Shown: piece after piece, positions 39,646 through 47,791 of the stretch
How the letters are laid out: each line of letters starts with the position of its first letter
How positions within the stretch are numbered: position 1 is the first letter of the stretch
Assembly (NCBI RefSeq): GCF_001645125.1
Contig: NZ_LXKA01000327.1
Location: forward strand, 62,001 to 126,000
Length of the DNA stretch: 64,000 nt
Source: Paraburkholderia ginsengiterrae
Lineage (GTDB): Bacteria; Pseudomonadota; Gammaproteobacteria; Burkholderiales; Burkholderiaceae
Direction: 5' to 3'
Translations under genes and position numbers: made by a program
The notes under the pieces: generated by a model
The model's database searches: none
Told to the model about the DNA's origin: nothing
What the model saw: only the letters and a program-made list of their open reading frames with translations

Positions 39646-40800
39646 TCATCCGAACCGGACACAGTAGACCGGCGGCAAATGGGCTGACAGCAATTGCCAG
39701 CTTTCACCGGCGTCGTTAGACGTCCAAAGCGCTCCGGTGGTCGAACCCATCGCGAGGCGCGTGCCGGAGTCATCCACAGCGAGGCCGTGCCGATACACGA
39801 GGTCATACGCCGGCGAGGGCGGCAAGCCATTCGAGAAACGCTCGAACGTGCGGCCGCCGTCGCGTGTGCGCGTAACGACGAACTGGCCGTCCACGGGCAT
39901 GCGGCACACGTCTTTCACGGCGGGCACGAACCACGCGGTGTCCGGTTCGTGGGGGTGCACGGCAACCGCGAAGCCGAAGCTCGATGGTTGCGCTTCGATC
40001 CGCTGCCAGTGCGCCGCGCCGTCGGTCGAGCGGAAGATCGCGCAATGATGCTGCGTCCACAGGGCATCCGGGTTTGCCGCGCATTGCACGACCCGGTGCG
40101 GGTCCTGCACGTTGGCTTCGCCGCGCCGCTCCGGCGGCATATAGTCCGCCTCCATGCCTTCGGCACTCACGCGCCACGTTGTGCCGCCGTCATGGGTTTG
40201 CCAGACGCCGCCGCAGGACACGCCAATCGTCACGTGCCGGCTGTCACGCGGATCGACCATCACGGAATGGATACCCGGCGCGTCGTAGCCGCCACCGAAC
40301 CATTCGCGGCGTTCCGGACGATCCCACAGCGCGCGGTTGAGCACCCATGTGTCGCCGCCATCGCCGGAACGGAAAAGGCCGCCTGGAATTGTGCCGGCCC
40401 ATAAAACGCCGGGTTCGTCCGGGCCGCCGGTTTCGAGCGACCAGATTTGCTGAAGCGTCCAGGGCGGGGTAGGCGCTGCGGCGCCTGCATTGTCGGCGGC
40501 GGTGTCCTCACTCGTGTGCGTAGCGTCGCCGGTGGGCGGCATTTCGTCGGCGGGTTGGGGCGGGTAGACGGGGGCCGCGCACTCTTCCCAGCCCGCCATG
40601 CCCGCGCGCCGGCGATGCAGCTTCACGCCAAAGTGGCCGAGATTAAGCGCGGCATACAGCGAACCGTCGCGCGGATCGGCCAGCACCATGCTCACCGGCT
40701 CGCCGATGAAATGCGGTTCGCCGAGCGACCAGCCGCCCTTGCCATCGGCTTGCAGAATGAACAGCCCCTTGCGGGTTGCGACAAGCAATCGATCGCTCAT
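39646..40800 (-). CDS. Asp-box (BNR/sialidase-like) beta-propeller protein
   Basis: Protein of 384 residues built of repeated Asp-box units (SxDxGxTW-like): FRSGDGGDTWVL, WQTHDGGTTWRV, FRSTDGAAHWQRI, TRTRDGGRTFERF and WTSNDAGESWQLL. These predict a six- or seven-bladed propeller. No sialidase catalytic Arg/Tyr set is obvious, and there is no signal peptide, so it is probably cytoplasmic. A low-complexity insert lies at about residues 78-112. I start at the ATG at 40800 (MSDRLLVATRKGLF); an ATG at 40824 is possible. It probably forms an operon with the MoaD/ThiS-like gene 48 bases upstream. Confidence 0.8.
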   Translation of the reverse strand: MSDRLLVATRKGLFILQADGKGGWSLGEPHFIGEPVSMVLADPRDGSLYAALNLGHFGVKLHRRRAGMAGWEECAAPVYPPQPADEMPPTGDATHTSEDTAADNAGAAAPTPPWTLQQIWSLETGGPDEPGVLWAGTIPGGLFRSGDGGDTWVLNRALWDRPERREWFGGGYDAPGIHSVMVDPRDSRHVTIGVSCGGVWQTHDGGTTWRVSAEGMEADYMPPERRGEANVQDPHRVVQCAANPDALWTQHHCAIFRSTDGAAHWQRIEAQPSSFGFAVAVHPHEPDTAWFVPAVKDVCRMPVDGQFVVTRTRDGGRTFERFSNGLPPSPAYDLVYRHGLAVDDSGTRLAMGSTTGALWTSNDAGESWQLLSAHLPPVYCVRFG

Positions 40801-40848
40801 GCGTTTTACTCCGATCTCACGCAACGCTTGGTTAGGAACGGAACCCTC

Positions 40849-41118
40849 TTACCCACCCGACAGCGCCTGCACCACATAAACACGGCTATCCTCGCCGAGC
40901 ATATCGGACAGATGTTGCCGGTCACGCACTCGCCGGCCGTCGACAAACACAACGAGATGCCGCCGCAATGCGCTCTGGTCATCAAGGATGTAGCCGCGCA
41001 GCCGAGGCTGCGCGACGAAGACGGCCTCGAGCGCTTCTCTGACCGTGCGCGCATCGACTTCGCGCTCGGGCGTTGCGATATGCCGCTGAATCGAAGCAGC
41101 GAAGAAGATATGCGCCAT
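40849..41118 (-). CDS. MoaD/ThiS-family ubiquitin-fold protein ending in Gly-Gly
   Basis: An 89-residue protein with the sulfur-carrier fold: MAHIFFAASIQRHI as the first strand, TVREALEAVFVAQPRLRGYI as the helix, and LVVFVDGRRV followed by the terminal VYVVQALSGG. The C-terminal di-glycine is what E1-like enzymes adenylate or convert to thiocarboxylate in MoaD and ThiS. No moeB, thiF or JAMM gene is adjacent. The frame is open far upstream, but the ATG at 41118 fits the fold. Its role is unknown. Confidence 0.78.
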   Translation of the reverse strand: MAHIFFAASIQRHIATPEREVDARTVREALEAVFVAQPRLRGYILDDQSALRRHLVVFVDGRRVRDRQHLSDMLGEDSRVYVVQALSGG

Positions 41119-41225
41119 GTCTGCGTAGCCGCGCGGGAACACCCGCGTTCGTTGAGTCTCTAGTTTAGGCGATTCGCCTGGCGCTTCCGGGCGGCGCCCC
41201 AGCTGGCTGACAGCCCCCGTGCGAG

Positions 41226-42494
41226 CTAGCTGTTCGCCGCTGACAATTCCATGCGCTTGCGCTGCAGGAACCGCCGCGCGGCCGGATCGCGCTCCAGGCC
41301 GATCGCGAGGTCGTACGCCCCGAGCGCCTCGGCCGTCGCGCCGGCACGTGCAAGCAGATTGGCGCGCGCGGCCCAGTACGGCTGGTAGTCGGCGAGGCGT
41401 GGATCGTTCGCATACGGTTCGAGCGCGTCGAGCGCCGTCTGCGGGCCGTCCCGCTCCGCCAGCGCGAGCGCGCGGTTCACCGCGACCACCGGCGTCGCCG
41501 CAATCGCGAACAGCGCGTCGTAAAGCTGCACGACTTCGTCCCAGTTCGCGCGACGCGTCCGGCAGCGGTACACGTGCGCCGACTGCAGGGCGGCCTCGAG
41601 CTGAAACCGTCCGATTGCGTCCAATGTGTTCGCGCGCCTTAGCAAGGTGTCGGCGGCGTCGATCATCGGCGCGTTCCATGTCGCCGGATCCTGGGCCGAG
41701 AGCGGCACGTATTCGCCGGCTGCATCGCGTCGCGCATCGCGCCGCGCCTGCGCATACAGCATCAGCGCGAGCAGACCCAGCGTCTCGGGCTCTTCGGGCA
41801 GCAGTTCGACAAGCAGATGGGCGAGAAACAGTGCCTCGTCGGCGAGATCGCGCCGCCCGGTATCGCCGCCGAGCGGGTCGGTCCATCCTTCGGCATACGC
41901 GGCATAGACCGCTTCCAGCACCGCGTCGAGCCGCTCAGGCAGCTCTTCGCGCTCGGGCACGTTGAACGGAATACCCGCTTCGCGAATCTTGTTCTTGGCC
42001 CGCACGAGGCGCTTGCTCATCGCGGCGGGCGACATCAGGAACGCGGACGCAATTGTCTGCGCGTCGAGCCCCAGCACCACCTGCAGCATCAGCGGCGTGC
42101 GGATCGCGGCCTCGAGGGCGGGGTGCGTGCACGCGAACAGCAGCGCGAGGCGCCGGTCGGGCAACGCGCCTGCTTCATGCTCGTCGATTTCGTCGGCGAG
42201 GATCGCGAGCTGGTTCGACACGTCGTCGCCGATCCGGCGATGACGCGCGCCGTCGATCGCCCGGCGGCGCGCCACCGTCATCAGCCATGCTTCGGGATTC
42301 GCAGGGCAGCCGCGCGCGGGACAGTCCGCCAGCGCGGCCGCAAACGCGTCGGCGAGCGCGTCCTCGGCCGCGGCGACGTCGCGTGTGCGCATGGCCAGCA
42401 GCGCGACGAGCTTGCCGTAACTGCGGCGCGCGACCGCCTCGGCAATCGACCGCGCGGCGGCGTCGCCGTCACGGCTGCCGCCGGAGGGACTCAT
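41226..42494 (-). CDS. ECF42-type RNA polymerase sigma factor with TPR-like C-terminal extension
   Basis: Sigma factor of 422 residues, much longer than simple ECF factors. The sigma-2 region lies near residues 25-95 (ALADCPARGCPANPEAWLM) and sigma-4 near 130-180 (LDAQTIASAFLMSPAAMSKR). A 230-residue helical extension with TPR-like repeats follows. This architecture, with a YCII/DGPF gene upstream, defines the ECF42 group, which has no classical anti-sigma factor. Its ATG overlaps the YCII stop by four bases. Confidence 0.88.
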   Translation of the reverse strand: MSPSGGSRDGDAAARSIAEAVARRSYGKLVALLAMRTRDVAAAEDALADAFAAALADCPARGCPANPEAWLMTVARRRAIDGARHRRIGDDVSNQLAILADEIDEHEAGALPDRRLALLFACTHPALEAAIRTPLMLQVVLGLDAQTIASAFLMSPAAMSKRLVRAKNKIREAGIPFNVPEREELPERLDAVLEAVYAAYAEGWTDPLGGDTGRRDLADEALFLAHLLVELLPEEPETLGLLALMLYAQARRDARRDAAGEYVPLSAQDPATWNAPMIDAADTLLRRANTLDAIGRFQLEAALQSAHVYRCRTRRANWDEVVQLYDALFAIAATPVVAVNRALALAERDGPQTALDALEPYANDPRLADYQPYWAARANLLARAGATAEALGAYDLAIGLERDPAARRFLQRKRMELSAANS

Positions 42495-42862
42495 TTAACC
42501 GATGGCGCTTCGTACGGGGCGGTCCAGACCGGGCGCACTTCCATGATGCCGTGCCCGGCGCCGGGACAACGCGACGCCCATGCGATCGCCGAATCGAGGT
42601 TGGGCGCGTCGATCAGGTAGTAGCCGGCGAGCTGCTCCTTCGAATCGGAATAGGGGCCGTCCAGCACCTGCGGCTTGCCGTCGACGAGCCGCACCGTGGT
42701 CGCCGTGCTGGTGGGCTGCAGCCGGTTGGCGCCGACGAGCACCTGCGCCTTGTTCAACGATTCGGTGTACGCGTGATATGCGGCCACGCCTTGCTGCCGC
42801 TCGCTGTCGGTCATCTTGCTCCAGCCGTTTTCTTCCGAATAGATCATCAACAGATATTGCAT
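42491..42862 (-). CDS. YCII-related (DGPF-type) protein
   Basis: Small protein of 123 residues with the YCII ferredoxin-like fold. The family motif is present as DGPY at residues 68-71 (VLDGPYSDSKEQLAGYY), a variant of DGPF. It starts MQYLLMIYSEENGW, typical of the group. It is translationally coupled to the ECF42-type sigma factor, and this pairing is conserved in many bacteria. Its biochemical function is not established. Confidence 0.87.
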   Translation of the reverse strand: MQYLLMIYSEENGWSKMTDSERQQGVAAYHAYTESLNKAQVLVGANRLQPTSTATTVRLVDGKPQVLDGPYSDSKEQLAGYYLIDAPNLDSAIAWASRCPGAGHGIMEVRPVWTAPYEAPSVK

Positions 42863-43228
42863 GTGAGCCTCCGTCATGGGGTTGAGGCGGATGAATTGCA
42901 TCGGCCGCCATCACAATGACGCTCGGGGCGCTTGCTGATGGACAGGTGGCGTTGAAAAAATCTGCAATCGGAATACGCGGCTGCCCGGATGCGGCGCGGC
43001 GAGGTGCGCAAGGGGCGGGCGGCAGCGAGGGTAATGCCACTAAAAATACCACTCGATACCGCCGGCTGTCCAAGCGGCATGACGTCGAATGACTGCATGA
43101 CCCGGCATGCTCGCCGTGATCTTGAGGGTGGGGGGCGGAAAATTCTTGTCCACCAGTCTTGCTCCTGCCCTAAACTTCGCACGACCGGCAGGTAAAGCCG
43201 AGCCAGCCGCCTGGACGGCGACCGATAA
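42863..43228. other. divergent intergenic region, YCII/ECF operon versus DUF3443 gene
   Basis: These 366 bases contain no convincing gene. On the minus strand they carry TGTCCA and CGTC elements that fit an ECF-type promoter (listed separately). The + strand side carries the undetermined promoter of the DUF3443 lipoprotein. Confidence 0.5.
42918..42944 (-). promoter_or_regulatory. candidate ECF42-dependent promoter
   Basis: On the minus strand TGTCCA (42939-42944) is followed after 17 bases by CGTC (42918-42921), about 55 bases before the YCII ATG. ECF42 promoters described in Streptomyces have TGTCGA and CGA/TC elements, so this is one mismatch away. It suggests autoregulation. Confidence 0.4.
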
Positions 43229-44725
43229 ATGATGGGGTGGGACATGCGCGTAACGCTCTGGATCGTACTGACCGCGTTGATTGCCGGTTTGAGCGGTTGT
43301 GGCGGAGGCTCGAATAGTTCCCCGACTTACACGGTCTCGGGGACGGTCGATCACCTCTCGTCGTCCGGGCTGACGTTGACCAACGGCACGACGACGCTAT
43401 CCATCGCCTCAGGCGCCACCAGTTTCGCGTTCCCGGATCAACTTCCGAATGGAACGGCCTATCAGATATCGGTTGCCAGTCAGCCGGCCGGCGAGAACTG
43501 CTTGGTCAGTCAAGGCGGCGGCATTGTCGCCGCGGCTAACGTCGGCAACGTCGACGTGCAGTGCAACACGGTTATTTCGAGTCCCTCTGCCATAGGCATC
43601 TATCCGGTCGCGACCGCGTCGGACGGCTACTCGCACGCCTATGTGCCGGTGACGATGGTGGGGAACAACAAGGTGTCGATCAATGCGGCACTCGATACGG
43701 GGTCATCGGGCGTGGTGCTGAATGCGCTCGACCTTTTCCCGTCGTCGGTGGTTACCGCAGACGGGTTCGTGGGACTGAACCCTCCCATCCTTCCGGACAC
43801 GATTCAAACCATCACGTACAACGGCATCACCGTGACGAACATCGTGCTGGAGACCACGCTGAACGACGAGGGTGCGGGTTTCAATGTCGGGTGGTTTGGC
43901 GCCGTCACGAATCCGCCCGCCATTTTTGCCATTGGCAACCTGGGTTTCGCGCAGGTGTCGTTCGGGTCTGCCGGGCAAATTACGACTTCGGTCATCCCGA
44001 TCCTGTTCGTCTACCAGGTCTTGGTTCAAGGCGCCGCCGTGTCGCCGGACACCGTGACGTCCAATATTTTCGGCGTCAACCCGTCGCTGACGACCATGTA
44101 TCAACGGGGCTCCCACATCTCATCGGTCGCCGTCTGCAACACCGCGCCGAGCGCGTCGTCTGCGTGCGGGCTATTGAGCCCACTACGTTCTCTGACCTAC
44201 GCATCGACCGTTGATCCTGGCTATGTGTTGCAGCCGTTCACCTTGCAGAACTGCACCCTCGGTACGCCCGGCAGTTGCAGTGCCGTGCCGTCGTTGCAGG
44301 TCGGCGTGACCCCGGCTGTGACGGCCGGCTTCACGGCGGTGGCGCTGAGTTGCAGCCAGTTGCCCTCGGGCACGTCCGCCCCTTCCGTCAAAATCTGCAG
44401 CCAGGTCGTGTCGCCATCGACGGTCGCCTTCGCTGGCAGCAGCACGTCGACGGCCAGCGTGATCGTGAACACGGGGAATTCCGGCATGATGATGGGGACG
44501 GTCAATCTGACGGGCTTTCCGGCGACGATCTCCGCCGGCACGCCGATCAGCGTCACGATGGGTCCGGCGTTCAATTACTCGTTCACCGCGGGCACGGGCA
44601 ACTTTGCGACGACGCTCACACCACAGCTCAACTCGGGGGTTGAGCTAACCGATATCGGGATCGGCTTCTTCGCGACGCACGCGATGTTCGTCGATTACCA
44701 GGCAGGGACGGAGGGGTGGAAATAG
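43229..44725 (+). CDS. DUF3443-type lipoprotein with pepsin-like DTGS motif
   Basis: Probable surface or periplasmic lipoprotein of 498 residues. A signal with lipobox LSGC ends near residue 24, followed by a Gly/Ser-rich spacer. Residues 33-113 look like a small beta domain. The main domain contains INAALDTGSSGVVLNALDL (Asp156), resembling the first catalytic loop of pepsin-like proteases. A possible second loop reads VIVNTGNSGMMMG with Asn414 where Asp would be expected. Several cysteine pairs occur between about 300 and 395. An in-frame ATG at 43244 is an alternative start. Protease activity is not established. Confidence 0.75.
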   Translation: MMGWDMRVTLWIVLTALIAGLSGCGGGSNSSPTYTVSGTVDHLSSSGLTLTNGTTTLSIASGATSFAFPDQLPNGTAYQISVASQPAGENCLVSQGGGIVAAANVGNVDVQCNTVISSPSAIGIYPVATASDGYSHAYVPVTMVGNNKVSINAALDTGSSGVVLNALDLFPSSVVTADGFVGLNPPILPDTIQTITYNGITVTNIVLETTLNDEGAGFNVGWFGAVTNPPAIFAIGNLGFAQVSFGSAGQITTSVIPILFVYQVLVQGAAVSPDTVTSNIFGVNPSLTTMYQRGSHISSVAVCNTAPSASSACGLLSPLRSLTYASTVDPGYVLQPFTLQNCTLGTPGSCSAVPSLQVGVTPAVTAGFTAVALSCSQLPSGTSAPSVKICSQVVSPSTVAFAGSSTSTASVIVNTGNSGMMMGTVNLTGFPATISAGTPISVTMGPAFNYSFTAGTGNFATTLTPQLNSGVELTDIGIGFFATHAMFVDYQAGTEGWK

Positions 44726-44813
44726 CCCCCTCGCTTACGGTCGTACGTCATCGGTTGCCCGAACCGTCTTCTCAACGCGCGGCCGTTAGGCAAACCTTGG
44801 TGGCCATGGAAAC

Positions 44814-44847
44814 AAAAAACCCCGCGAGACTTGATCTGGCGGGGTTT
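44814..44847 (-). terminator. terminator downstream of tRNA-Leu
   Basis: On the minus strand AAACCCCGC pairs with GCGGGGTTTT and runs into T6. It ends the tRNA-Leu transcript and lies between it and the convergent DUF3443 gene. Confidence 0.8.
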
Positions 44848-44881
44848 CGTTGGCAAAGCTGGTGATCGTTGCGAGACTAGT

Positions 44882-44966
44882 TGGTGCCCAGGGCCGGAAT
44901 CGAACCGGCACGCCTTGCGGCGGGGGATTTTGAGTCCCCTGCGTCTACCAATTTCACCACCTGGGC
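44882..44966 (-). tRNA. tRNA-Leu(CAA)
   Basis: An 85-base tRNA with encoded CCA. The acceptor GCCCAGG pairs with CCTGGGC before ACCA. The anticodon stem GGGGA/TCCCC encloses CTCAAAA, giving anticodon CAA (codon UUG). A long variable arm (GCCGCAAGGC region) confirms a class II leucine tRNA, and the T arm GCCGGTTCGATTCCGGC is intact. Confidence 0.95.
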
Positions 44967-44981
44967 AGGTCTCGCGGCGCA

Positions 44982-45043
44982 CGCGCCAGAAACTGGCGCG
45001 CAGCGAAGACGCAGATTATGGCCGAAAAATGGACAGCGGGCAA
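44982..45043 (-). promoter_or_regulatory. probable tRNA-Leu promoter and leader hairpin
   Basis: On the minus strand TTGCCC (45038-45043), 17 bases, then CATAAT (45015-45020) forms a plausible sigma-70 promoter between the hemN stop and the tRNA. A perfect 8-bp stem CGCGCCAG/CTGGCGCG with a 3-base loop (44982-45000) lies in the leader of about 40 bases before the mature 5' end. Confidence 0.45.
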
Positions 45044-45072
45044 GCCGGTTGCTCTCCAACGCATCCGGGCTG

Positions 45073-46458
45073 TCAAACCGTGCGGGAGAACCGTTCGAGC
45101 GTCTGCTGCCCGAGGTAGCGGTCGAACACCATCGCGATATTGCGCACCAGCATGCGTCCGGCCGTTTGCACTTCGAGCTTGCCTGCACTGATCGACACCA
45201 GCCCATCCTGCTCGAAGCCGCGCAACCGCTCCAGCTCGGGCTCGAACGTCTCGGCGAAGCGGATGCCATAGACGGCTTCGAATTCGTCAAAGCGCAGTTC
45301 CAGATTGCACATCAGTTGCGTGATGACGTCGCGACGCAGACGGTCGTCAGCCGTGAGCCGCACGCCGCGCGTGATCGCGAGCTTGCCTGCATCGATCGCG
45401 GCGGCGTAGCCGGGCAGGTCCTTGGCGTTTTGCGCGTACACATCGCCGACCTTGCCGATCGACGACGCGCCGAAGCCGATCAGATCGCATTCGGCCCGCG
45501 TGCTGTAGCCCTGGAAATTGCGATGCAAAGTGCGCTGCGCCTGAGCGCGGGCCAGTTCGTCGGTGGGGAGCGCGAAATGATCCATGCCGATGTACACATA
45601 GCCCGCGGCCGTCAAGCGTTCGACCACGCGCTGCAGGATCGCGAGCCGCTGCGCTGGCGAGGGCAGCGTCGCCGGATCCATTTGACGTTGCATTTTGAAG
45701 AGCTGCGGCATGTGCGCATAAGCGAACACCGAGAGACGATCCGGTGCGAGTGCCAGCATGGTGTCGAGCGTGCGGCTGAAGCTTTCCACCGTTTGATGCG
45801 GCAGCCCGTAGATCAGATCGACGCCGATTGAATGAAAGCCGGTGGCGCGCGCGGCCTGCATGACCGACACGGTCATATCGAGCGGCTGTATGCGATTGAT
45901 TGCCTGCTGCACGAGTGGATCGAAGTCCTGCACGCCGAGGCTCAAGCGGTTGAAACCAAGCTCGCGCAAATGCGCAATGGTCTCGGGCGATGCTTCGCGC
46001 GGATCGACTTCGATTGAATATTCGGCGATCGCGTCAGGCAGCAACATGAAGTGCTCACGCGTGGCAGCCATCAGTTCCGCCATTTCGCCGTGCGACAGAA
46101 AGGTCGGCGTACCACCGCCCCAATGCAATTGCGACACCGGACGACGCGTGTCGAAACATCCCGCCTGCAGCGCTATTTCGCGTTTCATTCGCTCGAGGTA
46201 CGGACGAGCATGGGCGCGATTTTTCGTCGCGACCTTGTTGCAACCGCAGTAAAAGCACACGGTGTCGCAAAACGGAATATGGAAGTACAGCGAGAGATCC
46301 GTGTCCGCCGCACCCGGGTCGGCGGCGGCGCGTAAGTAGTCGGCGGGATTGAAGTGGTCGTGGAACTGCAGGGCGGTCGGATAGGACGTATACCGCGGAC
46401 CGTTCGCGCTGTATTTGGCGAGCAGGTCGGGACGGAACAGCGAATTGGCGATGGACAT
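45073..46458 (-). CDS. hemN: oxygen-independent coproporphyrinogen III oxidase
   Basis: Radical-SAM enzyme that decarboxylates coproporphyrinogen III during haem synthesis without oxygen. It has 461 residues, the true HemN length. The cluster motif CX3CX2C is in YFHIPFCDTVCFYCGCNK. Other marks are NRLSLGVQDFDPLVQQAINR and SIGVDLIYGLPHQT. The ATG at 46458 (MSIANSLFRPDLL) fits the family; the open frame extends further upstream without support. I could not find a convincing FNR box upstream. Confidence 0.95.
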   Translation of the reverse strand: MSIANSLFRPDLLAKYSANGPRYTSYPTALQFHDHFNPADYLRAAADPGAADTDLSLYFHIPFCDTVCFYCGCNKVATKNRAHARPYLERMKREIALQAGCFDTRRPVSQLHWGGGTPTFLSHGEMAELMAATREHFMLLPDAIAEYSIEVDPREASPETIAHLRELGFNRLSLGVQDFDPLVQQAINRIQPLDMTVSVMQAARATGFHSIGVDLIYGLPHQTVESFSRTLDTMLALAPDRLSVFAYAHMPQLFKMQRQMDPATLPSPAQRLAILQRVVERLTAAGYVYIGMDHFALPTDELARAQAQRTLHRNFQGYSTRAECDLIGFGASSIGKVGDVYAQNAKDLPGYAAAIDAGKLAITRGVRLTADDRLRRDVITQLMCNLELRFDEFEAVYGIRFAETFEPELERLRGFEQDGLVSISAGKLEVQTAGRMLVRNIAMVFDRYLGQQTLERFSRTV

Positions 46459-46682
46459 GAGTGGCTCGCGGTCTGGCGGCCATCGAGGAAGAGGCAGGAC
46501 CGGCGCGGTTCGCGCGGCTGGATCGAACGGCGCGGACGCCTCTTGAACATGGCCTTTTGGGGACCTCTCGAGTTTACGTGAGCGGCCGCTCAGCCGATTG
46601 CGTAAAAAGGTCGCACGGAATGCGGTGGCACAATGCGGGTCTGATAGTTTGTTGCCGGTTGTCGAGTTGAAGGAAAAAGGTC

Positions 46683-47018
46683 GTGAATGATGTGCCGAAC
46701 GGCGCTGTGAAGCGCGAGTCTCCATTTGATGTCGCCGGGCATGCGTGCCGCCCCGATTGCGGCGCGTGCTGTATCGCCCCGTCGATCTCGAGTCCCATTC
46801 CGGGCATGCCGAACGGCAAGCCGGCGGGCGTGCGCTGCGTGCAGCTCGGCGACGATCTGCGCTGCGCGATCTTCGGCCAGCCGGAGCGGCCGGCGTGCTG
46901 CTCCGGTCTGCAACCGCAAATGGAAATGTGCGGCGCGAATCGTGATGAAGCGCTCGCGTGGCTTACGCAACTCGAGGCTCAGACTCGGCCTCGCGTGCAA
47001 CCGGCGGCTCAGCGGTAA
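46683..47018 (+). CDS. YkgJ-family cysteine-cluster protein
   Basis: A 111-residue protein with many cysteines: [15 protein letters not shown] near the N-terminus, then [27 protein letters not shown] and MEMC. This is the pattern of the UPF0153/YkgJ family, thought to bind zinc or iron. The start is GTG at 46683 after GAAGGAAAAAGG. It is divergent from hemN. No specific function is known. Confidence 0.82.
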   Translation: MNDVPNGAVKRESPFDVAGHACRPDCGACCIAPSISSPIPGMPNGKPAGVRCVQLGDDLRCAIFGQPERPACCSGLQPQMEMCGANRDEALAWLTQLEAQTRPRVQPAAQR

Positions 47019-47117
47019 CGGGCCTCGGCGCGCCTTCATGCCATCCATTCAATCCGGCTGTCCCGGCCGAACACAACTCAACTGCATGCCCGATCGGGTT
47101 TCCACAGGAGATTTCGC

Positions 47118-47711
47118 ATGACTCGACCCGCTGCGCCGGCCAGGCGCCGCTTTCTGCAAGCCGCGCTGACAGGCTGCGGCGCGCTCGGCATTACCGTATC
47201 GCTTGCGGCGTGCGCGAGCTCGACGTTTCCGTTCATTCCTTCGCACTACACGTTCTCCCAGCAGCAGGTGCAGGACGCGGTGCAGCGCAAATTCCCGTAT
47301 CAGCGCACGGTCTCGCAAGTGTTCGACGTCGCGCTGACGAATCCCGTGGTCGGCTTCCTGCCGGATGCGAATCGCGTCTCCGTGAAGCTCAACGCACGCC
47401 TCGCGAGTCCGTTCATGCCGCAGCCGGTCGACGGCATCTTCACGCTATCGAGCGAACTGGCCTACGACGCCGCCAGCAAGTCGGTCGTGCTGAAGTCGCC
47501 TAACGTGGACAACGTCAGCGTGAGCGGACAGGCGCAGGCTTACACGCAGCAGATCAATGCCGCGGCGGCGCTGCTCGCCACGCAATTGCTGACCAACTAT
47601 CCGATCTACACATTCAAGCCGGAACAACTGCAATTTGCCGGGGTGAACTACGAACCCGGTACAATCACAATCCTTACAAACGGCATACGCGTGCAGATCG
47701 TCGAAAAATGA
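47118..47711 (+). CDS. DUF1439-family lipoprotein (YceB-like)
   Basis: Protein of 197 residues. The N-terminus has a twin-arginine-like RRRFLQ followed by a hydrophobic stretch and lipobox LAAC (Cys32), suggesting export and lipidation. The mature part (YTFSQQQVQDAVQRKFPYQR onward) matches the YceB/DUF1439 group, which adopts a lipid-binding-type fold in known members. The role is unknown. uppP follows after 80 bases. Confidence 0.82.
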   Translation: MTRPAAPARRRFLQAALTGCGALGITVSLAACASSTFPFIPSHYTFSQQQVQDAVQRKFPYQRTVSQVFDVALTNPVVGFLPDANRVSVKLNARLASPFMPQPVDGIFTLSSELAYDAASKSVVLKSPNVDNVSVSGQAQAYTQQINAAAALLATQLLTNYPIYTFKPEQLQFAGVNYEPGTITILTNGIRVQIVEK

Positions 47712-47791
47712 CGCGGCGCGCGGCCGCCAGGGCCGCGCGCTACCGTGCCGACCCTGTTCGTTCTGGTTAACTACAGCGATAAGGGGCACGG

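Noticed and set aside
40849-41886. A 345-codon frame extending the MoaD/ThiS-like gene upstream
   Set aside because: Only the last 89 residues show the sulfur-carrier fold. The upstream part is Arg/Ala-rich and overlaps the ECF sigma gene in another frame.
46459-46682. FNR-type box in the hemN promoter
   Set aside because: No TTGAT-N4-ATCAA-like sequence was found in the divergent hemN/ykgJ region.
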